DNA of 64,000 nucleotides from positions 248,001 to 312,000 of the forward strand of contig NZ_JOEE01000008.1 of assembly GCF_000720925.1 (NCBI RefSeq). The letters run 5' to 3'. How positions within the stretch are numbered: position 1 is the stretch's first letter; each line of letters opens with the position of its first letter. Below, one piece after another: positions 36,151-51,291 of this stretch. The position numbers and the translations under genes are program-made. The stretch comes from Phycicoccus jejuensis. Its GTDB lineage: Bacteria > Actinomycetota > Actinomycetes > Actinomycetales > Dermatophilaceae. A model generated the notes under the pieces. That model was not told the origin of the DNA. It did no database searches and was given only the letters and a program-made list of their open reading frames with translations.

Positions 36151-36156
36151 GAGCCC

Positions 36157-37140
36157 GTGCACGACTACCGCGGGATGCCCCCGCTGACCACGCTCGTCTC
36201 GCTGGTGGCCGACCTCGGACGCTCGCAGATCGCGACCGCCGACCTCGCCGCCATCCAGAAGGCGCGGGCCACGCCCCGGCCGCGCGGTGCGCTCGTCGAC
36301 CGCGTCCTCGGACGGGTCGACCCGGCCGTCGGCATCACCTACGGGACGGCTCCGGCCCGCGACGAGCACGAGATCCCGCTGCGCATCTACCGGCCGCGGG
36401 CGCTGCCCGACGCGCGCGACGACGTGCCGGTCGTCATGTGGTTCCACGGCGGCGGCTGGGTCTGGGGCAACGTCGTCGACTACGACTCCCTCTGCACGCT
36501 CGTCGCGGGGCAGGTCGGGGCCGTCGTCGTCTCGGTCGACTACCGGATGGCGCCGGAGCACCGGGCCCCGCGGGCGGCCCTCGACTGCGTCGACGCGACG
36601 ACGTGGGTCGCGGCCAACGGCGACGTCCTGCGCGCCGACACCTCCCGGATGGCGGTCGCCGGCGACTCGGCCGGTGGCAACCTCGCGGCCGTCGTCGCCC
36701 AGGTGCTGCGCGACCACGGGATGACGAACCTGCGCCACCAGGCCCTGCTCTACCCCGCGACGGACCTGACGATGGCCTCCCCCTCGCTCGTCACCAACGC
36801 CAACGCGCCGGTCCTCGACCGCGCGGCCGTCGACGCCTTCCGCGACCACTACCTCCCGCCCGGCGCCGACGCGAAGGACCCGCTCGTGTCGCCGCTCTGG
36901 GGCGGCCTCGCCGGCCTGCCGCCGGCGCTGGTCCAGACCGCCGACCGCGACCCCATCCGCGACGACGGGTCGCGCTACGCCGCGGCGCTCGAGGAGGCCG
37001 GGGTGCCGGTGCGCCTCACCAACTACCTCGGCGTGCCGCACGGTTTCGCCACCTTCCCCGGGGCGACGCGGGTCGGGCGGATGCAGCGCGTCGAGCTCGT
37101 CACCGAGCTGTCCCGTGCGCTCTCGCGGCCGATAGCCTGA
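36157..37140 (+). CDS. Alpha/beta hydrolase, HSL-type esterase/lipase
   Basis: 327 residues. The oxyanion motif MWFHGGGWVWG and nucleophile elbow VAGDSAGGNL define the hormone-sensitive-lipase family; the acid lies near ADRDPIRDDG and the catalytic His in GVPHGFATF. Predicted to cleave short-chain carboxylic esters in the cytoplasm; no signal peptide. GTG start at 36157. Followed four bases later by prs, so the pair may share transcripts, although prs has its own -10 element. Confidence 0.92.
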   Translation: MHDYRGMPPLTTLVSLVADLGRSQIATADLAAIQKARATPRPRGALVDRVLGRVDPAVGITYGTAPARDEHEIPLRIYRPRALPDARDDVPVVMWFHGGGWVWGNVVDYDSLCTLVAGQVGAVVVSVDYRMAPEHRAPRAALDCVDATTWVAANGDVLRADTSRMAVAGDSAGGNLAAVVAQVLRDHGMTNLRHQALLYPATDLTMASPSLVTNANAPVLDRAAVDAFRDHYLPPGADAKDPLVSPLWGGLAGLPPALVQTADRDPIRDDGSRYAAALEEAGVPVRLTNYLGVPHGFATFPGATRVGRMQRVELVTELSRALSRPIA

Positions 37141-37144
37141 CGCC

Positions 37145-38137
37145 ATGCGCGAGATCGTCGTCTTCTCCGGTTCGGCGCACCGCGACCTCGCGCACCGCAT
37201 CTGCGACGGGCTCGGGGTGCCGCTCTCGGAGTCGGTGACGGCGCGGTTCAGCAACGACTGCCTCCAAGCCCAGCTGCTCGCCAACTGCCGCCAGCGCGAC
37301 GTCTACATCGTCCAGCCGCTCGTGCCGCCGACGCAGGACTCCCTCATGGAGCTCCTCCTCATGGTCGACGCCGCCCGGGGTGCCTCCGCGGCGATGGTCA
37401 CCGCGGTCATCCCGCACTTCGCGTACGCCCGCTCGGACAAGAAGGACGCCTCGCGCATCTCGCTCGGCGGCCGGCTCGTCGCCGACCTCATCGCGACCGC
37501 GGGCGTCGACCGGGTCATCACGATGAACCTCCACGCCCCGCAGGTCCACGGCTTCTTCTCCGTCCCGGTCGACCACCTCACCGCGCTCGGCGAGCTGGCA
37601 AACCACTTCGTCGACCAGGACCTCGACGACACCGTCGTCGTCTCCCCCGACCTCGGCAACGCCAAGGACGCGACCCAGTTCGCCCGGCTCCTCGGGCTGC
37701 CGGTCGCGGCGGGGTCCAAGAAGCGCCTCGGCGACGACCGGGTCGTCATCGACTCGATCGTCGGCGACGTCGTCGGCAAGCGCGCGATCGTCCTCGACGA
37801 CGAGATCGCGACCGGCGGCAGCATCGTCGAGCTGCTGGACCGCCTCGCCGAGCGCGGGGTGACCGAGGCCTCGGTCGCCTGCACCCACGGGCTGTTCGCC
37901 GGCCGGGCGGTCGAGCGGCTCTCCGCGCACCCGATGATCCGCGAGGTCGTGACCACCGACACCGTGCCCGCCCCGCAGGACTGGCCGGCACTGCGCGTCC
38001 GCTCCGTCGCCGGCCTCTTCGCGGAGGCCATCAAGCGCATCCACGAGGGCGAGTCGGTCTCGAGCCTCTTCGACGGGGTCGACCCGATGCACGCCCCGCC
38101 GCGCCAGCGCTCGCTCTTCGACAAGGTGCGCGGATGA
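37145..38137 (+). CDS. prs: Ribose-phosphate diphosphokinase (PRPP synthetase)-like
   Basis: 330 residues. Family motifs: FSGSAHRDLAHRI at the start, FSNDCLQAQL, then the PRPP-binding loop VLDDEIATGGSIVELLDRL. It would make PRPP from ribose 5-phosphate and ATP. The sequence departs from the housekeeping Prs at several points (no NPxAxK flexible loop is obvious, and the C-terminus ends with MHAPPRQRSLFDKVRG), so it may be a paralogue. ATG at 37145 is six bases past TAGCCT (37133-37138). The stop overlaps the DUF3054 start as ATGA. Confidence 0.88.
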   Translation: MREIVVFSGSAHRDLAHRICDGLGVPLSESVTARFSNDCLQAQLLANCRQRDVYIVQPLVPPTQDSLMELLLMVDAARGASAAMVTAVIPHFAYARSDKKDASRISLGGRLVADLIATAGVDRVITMNLHAPQVHGFFSVPVDHLTALGELANHFVDQDLDDTVVVSPDLGNAKDATQFARLLGLPVAAGSKKRLGDDRVVIDSIVGDVVGKRAIVLDDEIATGGSIVELLDRLAERGVTEASVACTHGLFAGRAVERLSAHPMIREVVTTDTVPAPQDWPALRVRSVAGLFAEAIKRIHEGESVSSLFDGVDPMHAPPRQRSLFDKVRG

Positions 38138-38484
38138 GCCGGCTCGTCCCGGCGCTGCTCGACGTCGTGCTCGTCGTCGTCTTCGCCGCCGTCGGCCGGC
38201 GCTCGCACGCCGAGGGGCTCGACCTCGGCGGCATCGCGCGCACGGCGCTGCCGTTCCTCGTCGGCACGGCGGCCGGCTGGCTGCTCGCGAGCATCGTCCT
38301 GGACTCCGGCCCGCGCAGCGTCGCGTTCGGGGCGGTCGTCGTCGTCGCGACCGTGGCGGTCGGGATGGCCCTGCGGGCCGTGGCCGCGCAGGGCGTCGCG
38401 GTCTCGTTCGTCGTCGTCGCGACGACCGTGCTGACGGTCTTCCTCGTCGGCTGGCGCCTCGTCGCCCGGCTGCTGCCCTCCTGA
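38134..38484 (+). CDS. DUF3054 family membrane protein
   Basis: 116 residues with four predicted membrane helices and the family features VVVFAAVGRRSHAEG near the N-terminus and FLVGTAAGWLLASIV. Function unknown. It overlaps prs as ATGA, so it is translated from the same mRNA. Common in actinobacteria, where it is usually a stand-alone small membrane protein. Confidence 0.88.
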   Translation: MSRLVPALLDVVLVVVFAAVGRRSHAEGLDLGGIARTALPFLVGTAAGWLLASIVLDSGPRSVAFGAVVVVATVAVGMALRAVAAQGVAVSFVVVATTVLTVFLVGWRLVARLLPS

Positions 38485-38536
38485 GGCGCCCCTGCCCAGC
38501 TTGACCGGTGCCTGCCGAACGTAGGCGCAACTTTTA

Positions 38537-38636
38537 CCCACGCGCCCTGACCTGCGGTTTCGTGCTTCCCGCGTGGGGCGCCTGCGGTGGTCCGCGGGCG
38601 CCTCGGCTGGCCCCGCTCCATGCCTTTTCGTAGCGT
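38537..38636 (+). promoter_or_regulatory. Promoter/leader region of the exported M15 peptidase gene
   Basis: The 198-base gap before the gene at 38683 contains an 8-bp inverted repeat CCCACGCG (38537-38544) and CGCGTGGG (38570-38577) around a 25-nt loop, then TAGCGT at 38631-38636 as a probable -10. A 46-nt leader with GAGGAG at 38671-38676 follows. I saw no conserved riboswitch core here, although cell-wall hydrolase genes of actinobacteria often carry one. Confidence 0.4.
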
Positions 38637-38682
38637 CGGCGGGTCCGTGCCCACCCCCACGCACCCCCACGAGGAGCCCCCG

Positions 38683-39693
38683 ATGTGCGACCAGCACGAC
38701 GTCACCGTCCCCGCCCGACTCCGTCCGCTCGGCCGGCGGGCCCTCCTGCGCGGAGCGGGCGGGCTGCTCGTCGCGGGCGGCGCCGTGGCCGCCACCGCCG
38801 AGGGCGCGTTCGCGGCGACGTCGCAGAACGGCTGGCCCGCCGGCACCTCGAGCCAGGTGCCGCTGACCTCCCTCGCCGTCGGGGCCGCGACCTTCCCGGC
38901 GGGTGTGCGGACCGGTGACGTGTACACCGTCCTGCGCTACGTCGCGCAGCAGGTGAACTCGACCGTCGAGGCCCTCTACTCCCCCGGGTGCTGGGGCCAC
39001 AGCTACCGCGAGATCTCCGGCAGCACGACCTTGTCCAACCACTCCAGCGGCACGGCGATCGACGTCAACGCCCCGGACCATCCCCTCGGCGCGTCGGGCA
39101 CGTTCACCTCGGCGCAGGTCTCGGCGATCCGCACGATCATCACCCGCTGCAACGGCGTCGTCCGGTGGGGCGGCGACTACTCGGGCCGCAAGGACGAGAT
39201 GCACTTCGAGATCAACGTGCCGCCGGGCGACTCGCGCCTCTCGTCCCTCGCGGCGTCCCTCGGTGGCGGGGGCGGCACCCCGGACCCCGAGCCGATCAGC
39301 TGGACGACGGTGCGCAGCGGCAGCAGCGGCTTCCGCGTCACGACCGCGCAGTACCTGCTGCGGGCGCGCGGGCAGTCGCTGTCGGTCGACGGCGTCTTCG
39401 GCTCCGGCACGGACTCGGCCGTCCGGTCCTTCCAGTCATCGCGCGGCCTCACCGCCGACGGCATCGTCGGCACCACCACGTGGACGGCGCTCGTCGTCAC
39501 CGTCCGGTCCGGCTCGTCCGGGGACGCCGTGCGTGCGGTGCAGACGTGCCTGTCCGCCAAGGGCTTCGCGGCGTCGGTCGACGGCGTCTTCGGCTCGGGC
39601 ACGGACTCGGCCGTGCGGTCCTTCCAGTCCTCGCGCAGCCTCGTCGTCGACGGCGTCGTCGGCTCCGACACCTGGCAGGCGCTGGAGGCCTGA
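38683..39693 (+). CDS. Tat-exported M15-type peptidase with two peptidoglycan-binding domains
   Basis: 336 residues. The N-terminus has a twin-arginine signal ([22 protein letters not shown], cleavage near AFA-AT). An M15-like peptidase domain follows: zinc motif [19 protein letters not shown] and [10 protein letters not shown] with the last ligand. Two PG_binding_1 repeats form the C-terminus, each with a [20 protein letters not shown] core. It should act on peptidoglycan stem peptides outside the cell. The ATG at 38683 has GAGGAG seven bases upstream; an in-frame start at 38587 would put the signal too far inside. The encoded TatA/TatC would export it. Confidence 0.9.
   Translation: MCDQHDVTVPARLRPLGRRALLRGAGGLLVAGGAVAATAEGAFAATSQNGWPAGTSSQVPLTSLAVGAATFPAGVRTGDVYTVLRYVAQQVNSTVEALYSPGCWGHSYREISGSTTLSNHSSGTAIDVNAPDHPLGASGTFTSAQVSAIRTIITRCNGVVRWGGDYSGRKDEMHFEINVPPGDSRLSSLAASLGGGGGTPDPEPISWTTVRSGSSGFRVTTAQYLLRARGQSLSVDGVFGSGTDSAVRSFQSSRGLTADGIVGTTTWTALVVTVRSGSSGDAVRAVQTCLSAKGFAASVDGVFGSGTDSAVRSFQSSRSLVVDGVVGSDTWQALEA
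39382..39636 (+). repeat. Near-identical 63-bp direct repeat inside the two peptidoglycan-binding modules
   Basis: Bases 39382-39444 and 39574-39636 differ at only three positions, all third-codon and synonymous. The spacing is 192 bases, one whole 64-residue module. The flanking parts of the two modules differ far more, so either a recent partial duplication or gene conversion is likely. Confidence 0.8.
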
Positions 39694-39717
39694 CCGGCCT
39701 CCGACACAGGACTTCGT

Positions 39718-39773
39718 CCACGAGACCCCGGCTCCGAGCCGGGGTCTCGTGGACATTTCGGGGTGACCCCGAA
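39718..39773. terminator. Bidirectional terminator between the M15 peptidase gene and arc
   Basis: A perfect 16-bp inverted repeat, CCACGAGACCCCGGCT (39718-39733) and its complement (39737-39752), with a 3-nt loop, is followed by a short T run. A second hairpin TTCGGGG/CCCCGAA (39757-39763 and 39767-39773) lies beside it and on the minus strand is preceded by the arc stop. Convergent genes on both sides fit a shared terminator. Confidence 0.85.
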
Positions 39774-39791
39774 AAGGTGAGGCGGGTGGGG

Positions 39792-41540
39792 TCAGAGGTA
39801 CTGGCCGGTGTTGGCGACGGTGCTGATGGACTTGCCGGGCTCGGTGCCCTCCTTGGTCTTGATGAGCGTGCGGATGTAGACGATCCGCTCGCCCTTCTTG
39901 CCCGAGATGCGCGCCCAGTCGTCCGGGTTCGTCGTGTTCGGCAGGTCCTCGTTCTCGCGGAACTCGTCGGTGCACGACTGGAGCAGGTGGTCGACCCGCA
40001 GGCCGCGCTGGCCGGTGTCGAGGAGGTCCTTGATGGCCATCTTCTTCGCGCGGTCGACGATGTTCTGGATCATCGCGCCGGAGTTGAAGTCCTTGAAGTA
40101 GAGGACCTCCTTGTCGCCGCCGGCGTAGGTGACCTCGAGGAAGCGGTTCTCCTCCTCCTCGGAGTACATGCGCAAAACGACCGCGTCGATCATCGCCTGG
40201 ACGGTGGCGTCGTCCGACCCGCCGTTCTGGGCGACGTCGTCGGCGTGCAGCGGCAGGCCGACCGTCAGGTACTTCGCGAAGATGTCGCGGGCGGCCTCGG
40301 CGTCCGGGCGCTCGATCTTGATCTTCACGTCGAGGCGGCCGGGACGCAGGATCGCCGGGTCGATCATGTCCTCACGGTTCGAGGCGCCGATGACGATGAC
40401 GTGATCGAGGCCCTCGACGCCGTCGATCTCGGCGAGCAGCTGCGGGACGATCGTCGTCTCGACGTCGGAGGAGACACCCGAGCCGCGGGTGCGGAAGAGC
40501 GACTCCATCTCGTCGAAGAACACGACGACCGGGAAGCCCTCGTTCGACTTCTCGCGCGCCCGCTGGAAGATGAGGCGGATGTGCCGCTCGGTCTCGCCGA
40601 CGTACTTGTTGAGCAGCTCGGGGCCCTTGATGTTGAGGAAGAAGGACTTGCCGGGCTCGCGCCCCTCCTTCTCGGCGACCTTGCGGGCCAGGCTCGCCGC
40701 GACCGCCTTGGCGATCATCGTCTTGCCGCAACCGGGCGGGCCGTAGAGCAGGACGCCCTTCGGCGGCTTGAGCTGGTGCTCGGTGTAGAGGTCGGCGTGC
40801 AGGTAGGGCAGCTCCACGGCGTCGCGGATGGCCTCGATCTGCCGGCCGAGCCCGCCGATGTCGCGGTAGCCGATGTCCGGGACCTCCTCGAGGACGAGAT
40901 CGGCGACCTCGGCCTTGGGGATGCGCTCGTAGACGAACCCGGAGCGCGACTCGAGCAGCAGCGCGTCGCCGGCCCGGACCGTGACGTCGTCGAGGGAGGC
41001 CGCCATCCGGCAGACCCGCTCCTCGTCCGCCTGCGCGACGACGAGGACGCGCCCGCCCTCGAGCACCTCCTTGCACAGGACGACCTCGCCGACGGTCTCG
41101 AAGCCGTGCGCCGCGACGACGTTCATCGCCTCGTTGAGCATCACCTCGCGGCCGGGCCGCAGGTCGCCGGCGTCGATCGACGGGCTGACCGCCACGTGCA
41201 TCTTGCGGCCGCTCGTGAGGATGTCGGCGGTGCCGTCGTCGAAGAGCTCGAGCACCGTGCCGTACGCGGCGGGCGGCTGCGCGAGCCGGTCGACCTCCGA
41301 CTTCAGGGTGACGATCTGCTCGCGGGCGTCCCGGAGGGTGCGCACGAGGCGCTCGTTCTGCGCCGAGAGGGTGGCGGCCTGGGAGCGGACCTTGGCCAGG
41401 TCGCGCTCGAGCGAGCGCAGCTGGGCCGGGCTGGCCTCGCCCGACCGGCGCATCGCCGCGAGCTCGGCCTCGAGGGACGCGCGCTCGGCCTCCAGGCGCT
41501 CGGTCGTGTCCTCGGGTCCACGGGGCTCGTCGGTGCTCAT
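39792..41540 (-). CDS. arc: Proteasome-activating AAA ATPase ARC (Mpa)
   Basis: 582 residues. N-terminal coiled coil (residues ~10-85) that binds Pup, then two OB-like domains, then the AAA module with Walker A GPPGCGKT (~267-274), Walker [10 protein letters not shown] and arginine-finger region. The C-terminus ends TGQYL; the penultimate Tyr motif docks the hexamer on the 20S core and triggers gate opening. It unfolds pupylated proteins and feeds them to PrcBA. The ATG at 41540 follows TAGGCT (41551-41546) by five bases. It lies about 3.7 kb from dop, separated by non-proteasome genes. Confidence 0.97.
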   Translation of the reverse strand: MSTDEPRGPEDTTERLEAERASLEAELAAMRRSGEASPAQLRSLERDLAKVRSQAATLSAQNERLVRTLRDAREQIVTLKSEVDRLAQPPAAYGTVLELFDDGTADILTSGRKMHVAVSPSIDAGDLRPGREVMLNEAMNVVAAHGFETVGEVVLCKEVLEGGRVLVVAQADEERVCRMAASLDDVTVRAGDALLLESRSGFVYERIPKAEVADLVLEEVPDIGYRDIGGLGRQIEAIRDAVELPYLHADLYTEHQLKPPKGVLLYGPPGCGKTMIAKAVAASLARKVAEKEGREPGKSFFLNIKGPELLNKYVGETERHIRLIFQRAREKSNEGFPVVVFFDEMESLFRTRGSGVSSDVETTIVPQLLAEIDGVEGLDHVIVIGASNREDMIDPAILRPGRLDVKIKIERPDAEAARDIFAKYLTVGLPLHADDVAQNGGSDDATVQAMIDAVVLRMYSEEEENRFLEVTYAGGDKEVLYFKDFNSGAMIQNIVDRAKKMAIKDLLDTGQRGLRVDHLLQSCTDEFRENEDLPNTTNPDDWARISGKKGERIVYIRTLIKTKEGTEPGKSISTVANTGQYL

Positions 41541-41562
41541 ACCCGAGCCTAACCCCGGCGGA

Positions 41563-43654
<2,092 letters not shown>

Positions 43655-43731
43655 GCCGCCGACCCTACGCGAGCCGGACGGCATACTGATGTCCTCCCCG
43701 ACGACGTCCCGAGAGGACCACGAGCAGCCCC

Positions 43732-47526
<3,795 letters not shown>

Positions 47527-47585
47527 GGCCCGGTCGCCGGGGTGGCGGCTCGGCGGTGTCGGGGCCGGCGCCTACCGTGGGCCCC

Positions 47586-48431
47586 ATGACCCCCGCCCTC
47601 TCGCCGAGCCGCGCCGCGGACTTCAAGCAGTGCCCGCTGCTGTTCCGCTTCCGCACGATCGACAAGCTGCAGGGCCCGCCCTCCCCCGCCGCCGCGCGCG
47701 GCACCCTCGTCCACGCCGTGCTCGAGCACCTCTTCGAGCTGCCGGCCGACGAGCGCACCCCCGCGGCCGCCACCGCCCTGCTCGAGCCCCGCTGGCGCGC
47801 CCTCGTCGAGGAGCGCCCCGAGCTCGCCGCGATGATCGAGGACGACGAGCAGCTGACCGAGGAGGCCTGGTTCGCCGGCGCGCGCACCCTCGTCGAGCAG
47901 TGGTTCGACCTCGAGGACCCGACCCGGCTCGAGCCGGCCGCCCGCGAGCTGTACGTCGAGACCGAGATCGAGGGCCTGACGCTGCGCGGCTACGTCGACC
48001 GGCTCGACGTCGCCCCCGACGGTGCGATGCGGGTCGTCGACTACAAGACCGGCCGCTCCCCCGGCGAGCTCTTCGAGGCCAAGGCCCTCTTCCAGATGAA
48101 GTTCTACGCCCTCGTGCTGTGGCGCATCCACGGCGAGGTCCCCACGATGCTCCAGCTGGTCTACCTCGGCAACGGCGAGGTCGTCCGCTACGTCCCGGAC
48201 GAGCGCGACCTGCGCGCCATCGAGCGCAACGTCCGCGCGATCTGGGACGCCGTCGTGCGGGCCGCGCAGACCGGCGACTGGCGCCCGCGCACCTCGCGGC
48301 TGTGCGACTGGTGCGACTTCCACGAGTACTGCCCCGAGTTCGGCGGCACGCCGCCGCCGCTGCCCGAGGGCGCGGGGCTCATCGCGCTCGACCCCGCCCG
48401 CTCGGGCGAGGCGTCACCCGACGACGAGTGA
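47586..48431 (+). CDS. RecB-type PD-(D/E)XK nuclease with a C-terminal Cys cluster
   Basis: 281 residues. Motifs: LSPSRAADFKQCPLLFRFR, RGTLVHAVLEHLFE, LRGYVDRLDV, and the catalytic core RVVDYKTGRSPGE. Four Cys (one in FKQCPLL, then CDWCDFHEYCPEF) resemble the iron-sulfur clamp of AddB and Cas4-like nucleases. It is a stand-alone exonuclease-like protein (Rv2119 type) with unknown partner. The ATG at 47586 is seven bases past TACCGT (47573-47578); the open frame runs further up but inside metH. Overlaps the HAD gene at the 3' end by 18 bases. Confidence 0.92.
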   Translation: MTPALSPSRAADFKQCPLLFRFRTIDKLQGPPSPAAARGTLVHAVLEHLFELPADERTPAAATALLEPRWRALVEERPELAAMIEDDEQLTEEAWFAGARTLVEQWFDLEDPTRLEPAARELYVETEIEGLTLRGYVDRLDVAPDGAMRVVDYKTGRSPGELFEAKALFQMKFYALVLWRIHGEVPTMLQLVYLGNGEVVRYVPDERDLRAIERNVRAIWDAVVRAAQTGDWRPRTSRLCDWCDFHEYCPEFGGTPPPLPEGAGLIALDPARSGEASPDDE

Positions 48432-49079
48432 CGCGACGGCCTCGGCGAGCCCCTGCGGGGTCATCCCGTCGAGGCCGCTCACCTGCACCGCGCCGGTCGT
48501 CTCGGGCACGGGCACGACGTGCGGGACCGCCAGGGTCGGCACCCCGGCCGCCACGGCCGAGCGGACGCCCGTCGGGCTGTCCTCGATGGCCACGCAGCGG
48601 GCCGGGTCGACGCCGAGCATCCGCGCCGCCGCCTGGTAGGGCTCCGGGTGCGGCTTGCCGTGCGACACCTCGTCGCCGGTGACGACCACCGCGAACGCAC
48701 CGTCCGGCAGCGCCTCGACGACCGCGTCGGCGAGCACGCGCCACGACATCGTCACCAGCGCGCTCGGCACACCGGCGTCCCGCAGGGCGGCGAGCAGCTC
48801 GCGCGCCCCCGGCCGCCACGGCACGTGCTCGCGGACCTGGGCGACGACCCGGACGAGCAGCTCGTCGACGATCCGCTCGGGCTCCCAGTCGATCGGCGAG
48901 TTGGCCCGGATGAACTCGGCCGAGACCATGAGGTCGTTGCCGACGAGCTGGTGGGCGAACTCGTCGTTCCACGTCCCGCCGTGCTCCTCGACGATCGCGT
49001 GCTCGGCGGCGATCCAGTACGGCTCGGTGTCGACGAGGGTGCCGTCCATGTCCCAGAGGACCGCTGCGGGGAGGCTCAT
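48414..49079 (-). CDS. HAD family phosphatase (beta-phosphoglucomutase-like subclass)
   Basis: 221 residues. Motif I is VLWDMDGTLVDTEP (nucleophile D10 and acid D12), motif II is ALVTMSWR, motif III covers HGKPHPEPYQ and the terminal Asp pair lies in VAIEDSPTGVRSA. The cap domain between motifs I and II puts it in the subclass I group. It dephosphorylates a small phospho-metabolite, identity unknown. ATG at 49079 is eight bases past TAGGCT (49093-49088). Divergent from PAC2. Confidence 0.92.
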   Translation of the reverse strand: MSLPAAVLWDMDGTLVDTEPYWIAAEHAIVEEHGGTWNDEFAHQLVGNDLMVSAEFIRANSPIDWEPERIVDELLVRVVAQVREHVPWRPGARELLAALRDAGVPSALVTMSWRVLADAVVEALPDGAFAVVVTGDEVSHGKPHPEPYQAAARMLGVDPARCVAIEDSPTGVRSAVAAGVPTLAVPHVVPVPETTGAVQVSGLDGMTPQGLAEAVASLVVG

Positions 49080-49138
49080 GAACGAGGAGCCTATCGAGCC
49101 GTAGGGTGGAGTCCTGACCCGCCTGAGGAGGACCCCCC

Positions 49139-50005
49139 GTGATCGAGCTCGAGGACATCGGCGATCTGCACGACCCCGTGATGATCGCCGCGTTTGAGGG
49201 CTGGAACGACGCCGGGGAGGCCGCCAGCTCCGTGCTCGAGCACCTCGCGGACGTCTGGGGCGCCGAGGTCGTCGCGGCCCTCGACCCCGAGGACTACTAC
49301 GACTTCCAGGTCAACCGGCCGCGGGTCGTCGTCGAGGGCGGCAAGCGCCGCATCAGCTGGCGCACCACCCGCATCCTCGTGGCCCGCGACACCTCGCTCG
49401 GCCGCGACGTCATCATCGTCCAGGGCGTCGAGCCGTCGTTCCGCTGGCGGGCCTTCGCCGTCGAGCTGATGGAGCTCGCCGAGGCCGCCGACGTCTCGAT
49501 GGTCGTCACGCTCGGCGCCCTCATGGCCGACGTCGCCCACACCCGCCCGATCCCGGTCACCGCCACCTCCGACAACGAGGACACCCGGCACCGCCACGGC
49601 CTGGAGGTGAGCGGCTACGAGGGGCCCACCGGCATCGTCGGCATCGTCTCCGACGCGGCGACCCAGGTCGGCATCCCGTCGGTGTCGTGCTGGGCCGCCG
49701 TGCCGCACTACGCCGGCCACTCCCCCAGCCCGAAGGCGACGCTCGCGCTCGTCGGGCGCCTCGAGGAGCTCTTCGACGCCCCGATCGAGCACGACGAGCT
49801 CGAGGACGACGCCCGCGCCTGGGAGCGGGGCATCAACGAGCTCGCCGAGTCCGACAGCGAGGTCGCCGAGTACGTCGAGAGCCTCGAGGAGGCGCAGGAC
49901 ACCGCCGAGCTCCCCGAGGCGAGCGGCGACGCCATCGCCAAGGAGTTCGAGCGCTACCTGCGCCGCCGCGGCACGGACGAGTCCGGCACCTCCGGCCCCG
50001 TCTGA
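49139..50005 (+). CDS. PAC2 family protein
   Basis: 288 residues. The family start IGDLHDPVMIAAFEGWNDAGEAAS is present, followed by VSMVVTLGALMADVAHTRPIPV and a helical, acidic C-terminus. PAC2 proteins resemble eukaryotic proteasome assembly chaperones; in actinobacteria their role is unproven. Its position near the proteasome locus makes an assembly role worth testing. GTG at 49139 has GAGGAGG seven bases upstream; TAGGGT at 49102-49107 may be its -10. Confidence 0.92.
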   Translation: MIELEDIGDLHDPVMIAAFEGWNDAGEAASSVLEHLADVWGAEVVAALDPEDYYDFQVNRPRVVVEGGKRRISWRTTRILVARDTSLGRDVIIVQGVEPSFRWRAFAVELMELAEAADVSMVVTLGALMADVAHTRPIPVTATSDNEDTRHRHGLEVSGYEGPTGIVGIVSDAATQVGIPSVSCWAAVPHYAGHSPSPKATLALVGRLEELFDAPIEHDELEDDARAWERGINELAESDSEVAEYVESLEEAQDTAELPEASGDAIAKEFERYLRRRGTDESGTSGPV

Positions 50006-50012
50006 GGGTCCG

Positions 50013-51269
50013 TCAGAGCCGGACGCCTAGCACGGCGTCGAGCGTCCGGGCCAGCAGCCCGGGCGCGGCGGGGTCCTCGCCGGAGGCGCCGGCCAGGGTC
50101 TCGTCGCACCACGCGTCGACGGCCTCGAGAGCGCGCGGCGTCGACAGGTCGTCGGCGACGGCGGCGCGCACCGCCGCGATGGTCGCCGTCGGGTCGGCGC
50201 CCCCGTTCGTCGAGAGGGCGCTGCGCCACCGGTCGAGGCGGGTCTGGGCCTGCGCCAGCAGGGAGTCGGTGTACTCCCAGTCGGTCCGGTAGTGCTGGGC
50301 GAGCAGGACGAGGCGGATGGCCATCGGGTCGACGCCGTCGGCGCGGAGCTTCGAGACGAGGACGAGGTTGCCCTTGGACTTGCTCATCTTCTCGCCCTCG
50401 TAGCCGACCATGCCCTGGTGGACGTAGAGGCGGGCGAAGACGTCGTCGCCGGTCAGCGCGTCGGCCTGGACGGCGCTCATCTCGTGGTGCGGGAAGACGA
50501 GGTCGCTGCCGCCGCCCTGGATGTCGATGGGGTGGCCGAGGTGCTCGAGCGAGATGGCCGTGCACTCGATGTGCCAGCCGGGACGGCCGCTGCCGAGGAC
50601 CTCGTCCTCCCACGAGGGCTCACCGGCGCGGGCGCCGCGCCACAGGAGGGGGTCGAGCGCGTCGCGCTTGCCCTCGCGGTCGGGGTCGCCACCGCGCTCG
50701 GCGAAGACGTCGAGCATCTGCTCCCGCGTCCACCGCGAGACGTCGCCGAAGTCCGGCGTCCGGGCGAGGTCGAGGTAGACGTCGTTACCGTCACCCTCGC
50801 CCTCGGGCAGCGGGACCCGGTACGCCGCACCGGAGTCCAGCAGCCGCCGCACCGCGAGCCGGATCTCGTCCATCGACTCGACGACACCGCGGTAGGCGTC
50901 CGGCGGGATGACCGACAGGGCGGTCATGTCCTCGCGGAACAGGTCGATCTCGGACGTCGCGAGCTCGCGCCAGTCGCGGCCGTCGCGCGCCGCCCTCTCG
51001 AGCAGCGGGTCGTCGACGTCGGTGACGTTCTGCACGTACTCGACCCGGTGCCCGGCGTCGCGCAGCGCGCGCTGGACGAGGTCGAACGTCACGTAGGTGG
51101 CCGCGTGCCCGAGGTGGGTCGCGTCGTACGGCGTGATGCCGCAGACGTAGATGCGGGCGACCTCGCCGGCCCCGACGGGGACGACGGCGCCTCGGCTGGT
51201 GTCGTGCAGCCGGAGCGGCTCTCCGACTCCGGGGACCTCAGGGACGAAGGGGGTGGGCCACGACTTCAC
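50013..51269 (-). CDS. mshC: Cysteine--1-D-myo-inosityl 2-amino-2-deoxy-alpha-D-glucopyranoside ligase (mycothiol ligase)
   Basis: 418 residues, class I CysRS-like. HIGH-like signature THLGHAATYV, zinc Cys C43 in CGITPY, second zinc-site residues around GRPGWHIECTAIS and KMSKS in EKMSKSKGN (about residue 293). MshC joins Cys to GlcN-Ins in mycothiol synthesis. The lack of the CysRS anticodon domain and the N-terminal MKSWPTPFVPEVPG mark it as MshC rather than CysRS. GTG at 51269 is six bases past TACGCT (51281-51276). Confidence 0.96.
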   Translation of the reverse strand: MKSWPTPFVPEVPGVGEPLRLHDTSRGAVVPVGAGEVARIYVCGITPYDATHLGHAATYVTFDLVQRALRDAGHRVEYVQNVTDVDDPLLERAARDGRDWRELATSEIDLFREDMTALSVIPPDAYRGVVESMDEIRLAVRRLLDSGAAYRVPLPEGEGDGNDVYLDLARTPDFGDVSRWTREQMLDVFAERGGDPDREGKRDALDPLLWRGARAGEPSWEDEVLGSGRPGWHIECTAISLEHLGHPIDIQGGGSDLVFPHHEMSAVQADALTGDDVFARLYVHQGMVGYEGEKMSKSKGNLVLVSKLRADGVDPMAIRLVLLAQHYRTDWEYTDSLLAQAQTRLDRWRSALSTNGGADPTATIAAVRAAVADDLSTPRALEAVDAWCDETLAGASGEDPAAPGLLARTLDAVLGVRL

Positions 51270-51291
51270 CGGGCAAGCGTACGGGGCGTGG

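Noticed and set aside
38485..38682. Possible c-di-AMP (ydaO) riboswitch before the exported M15 peptidase
   Set aside because: There is a hairpin and a leader, but I could not recognise the conserved core; an Infernal search would decide.
43655..43731. Possible cobalamin or SAM riboswitch before metH
   Set aside because: Only 77 bases are available and no B12-box-like or SAM-type core is present.
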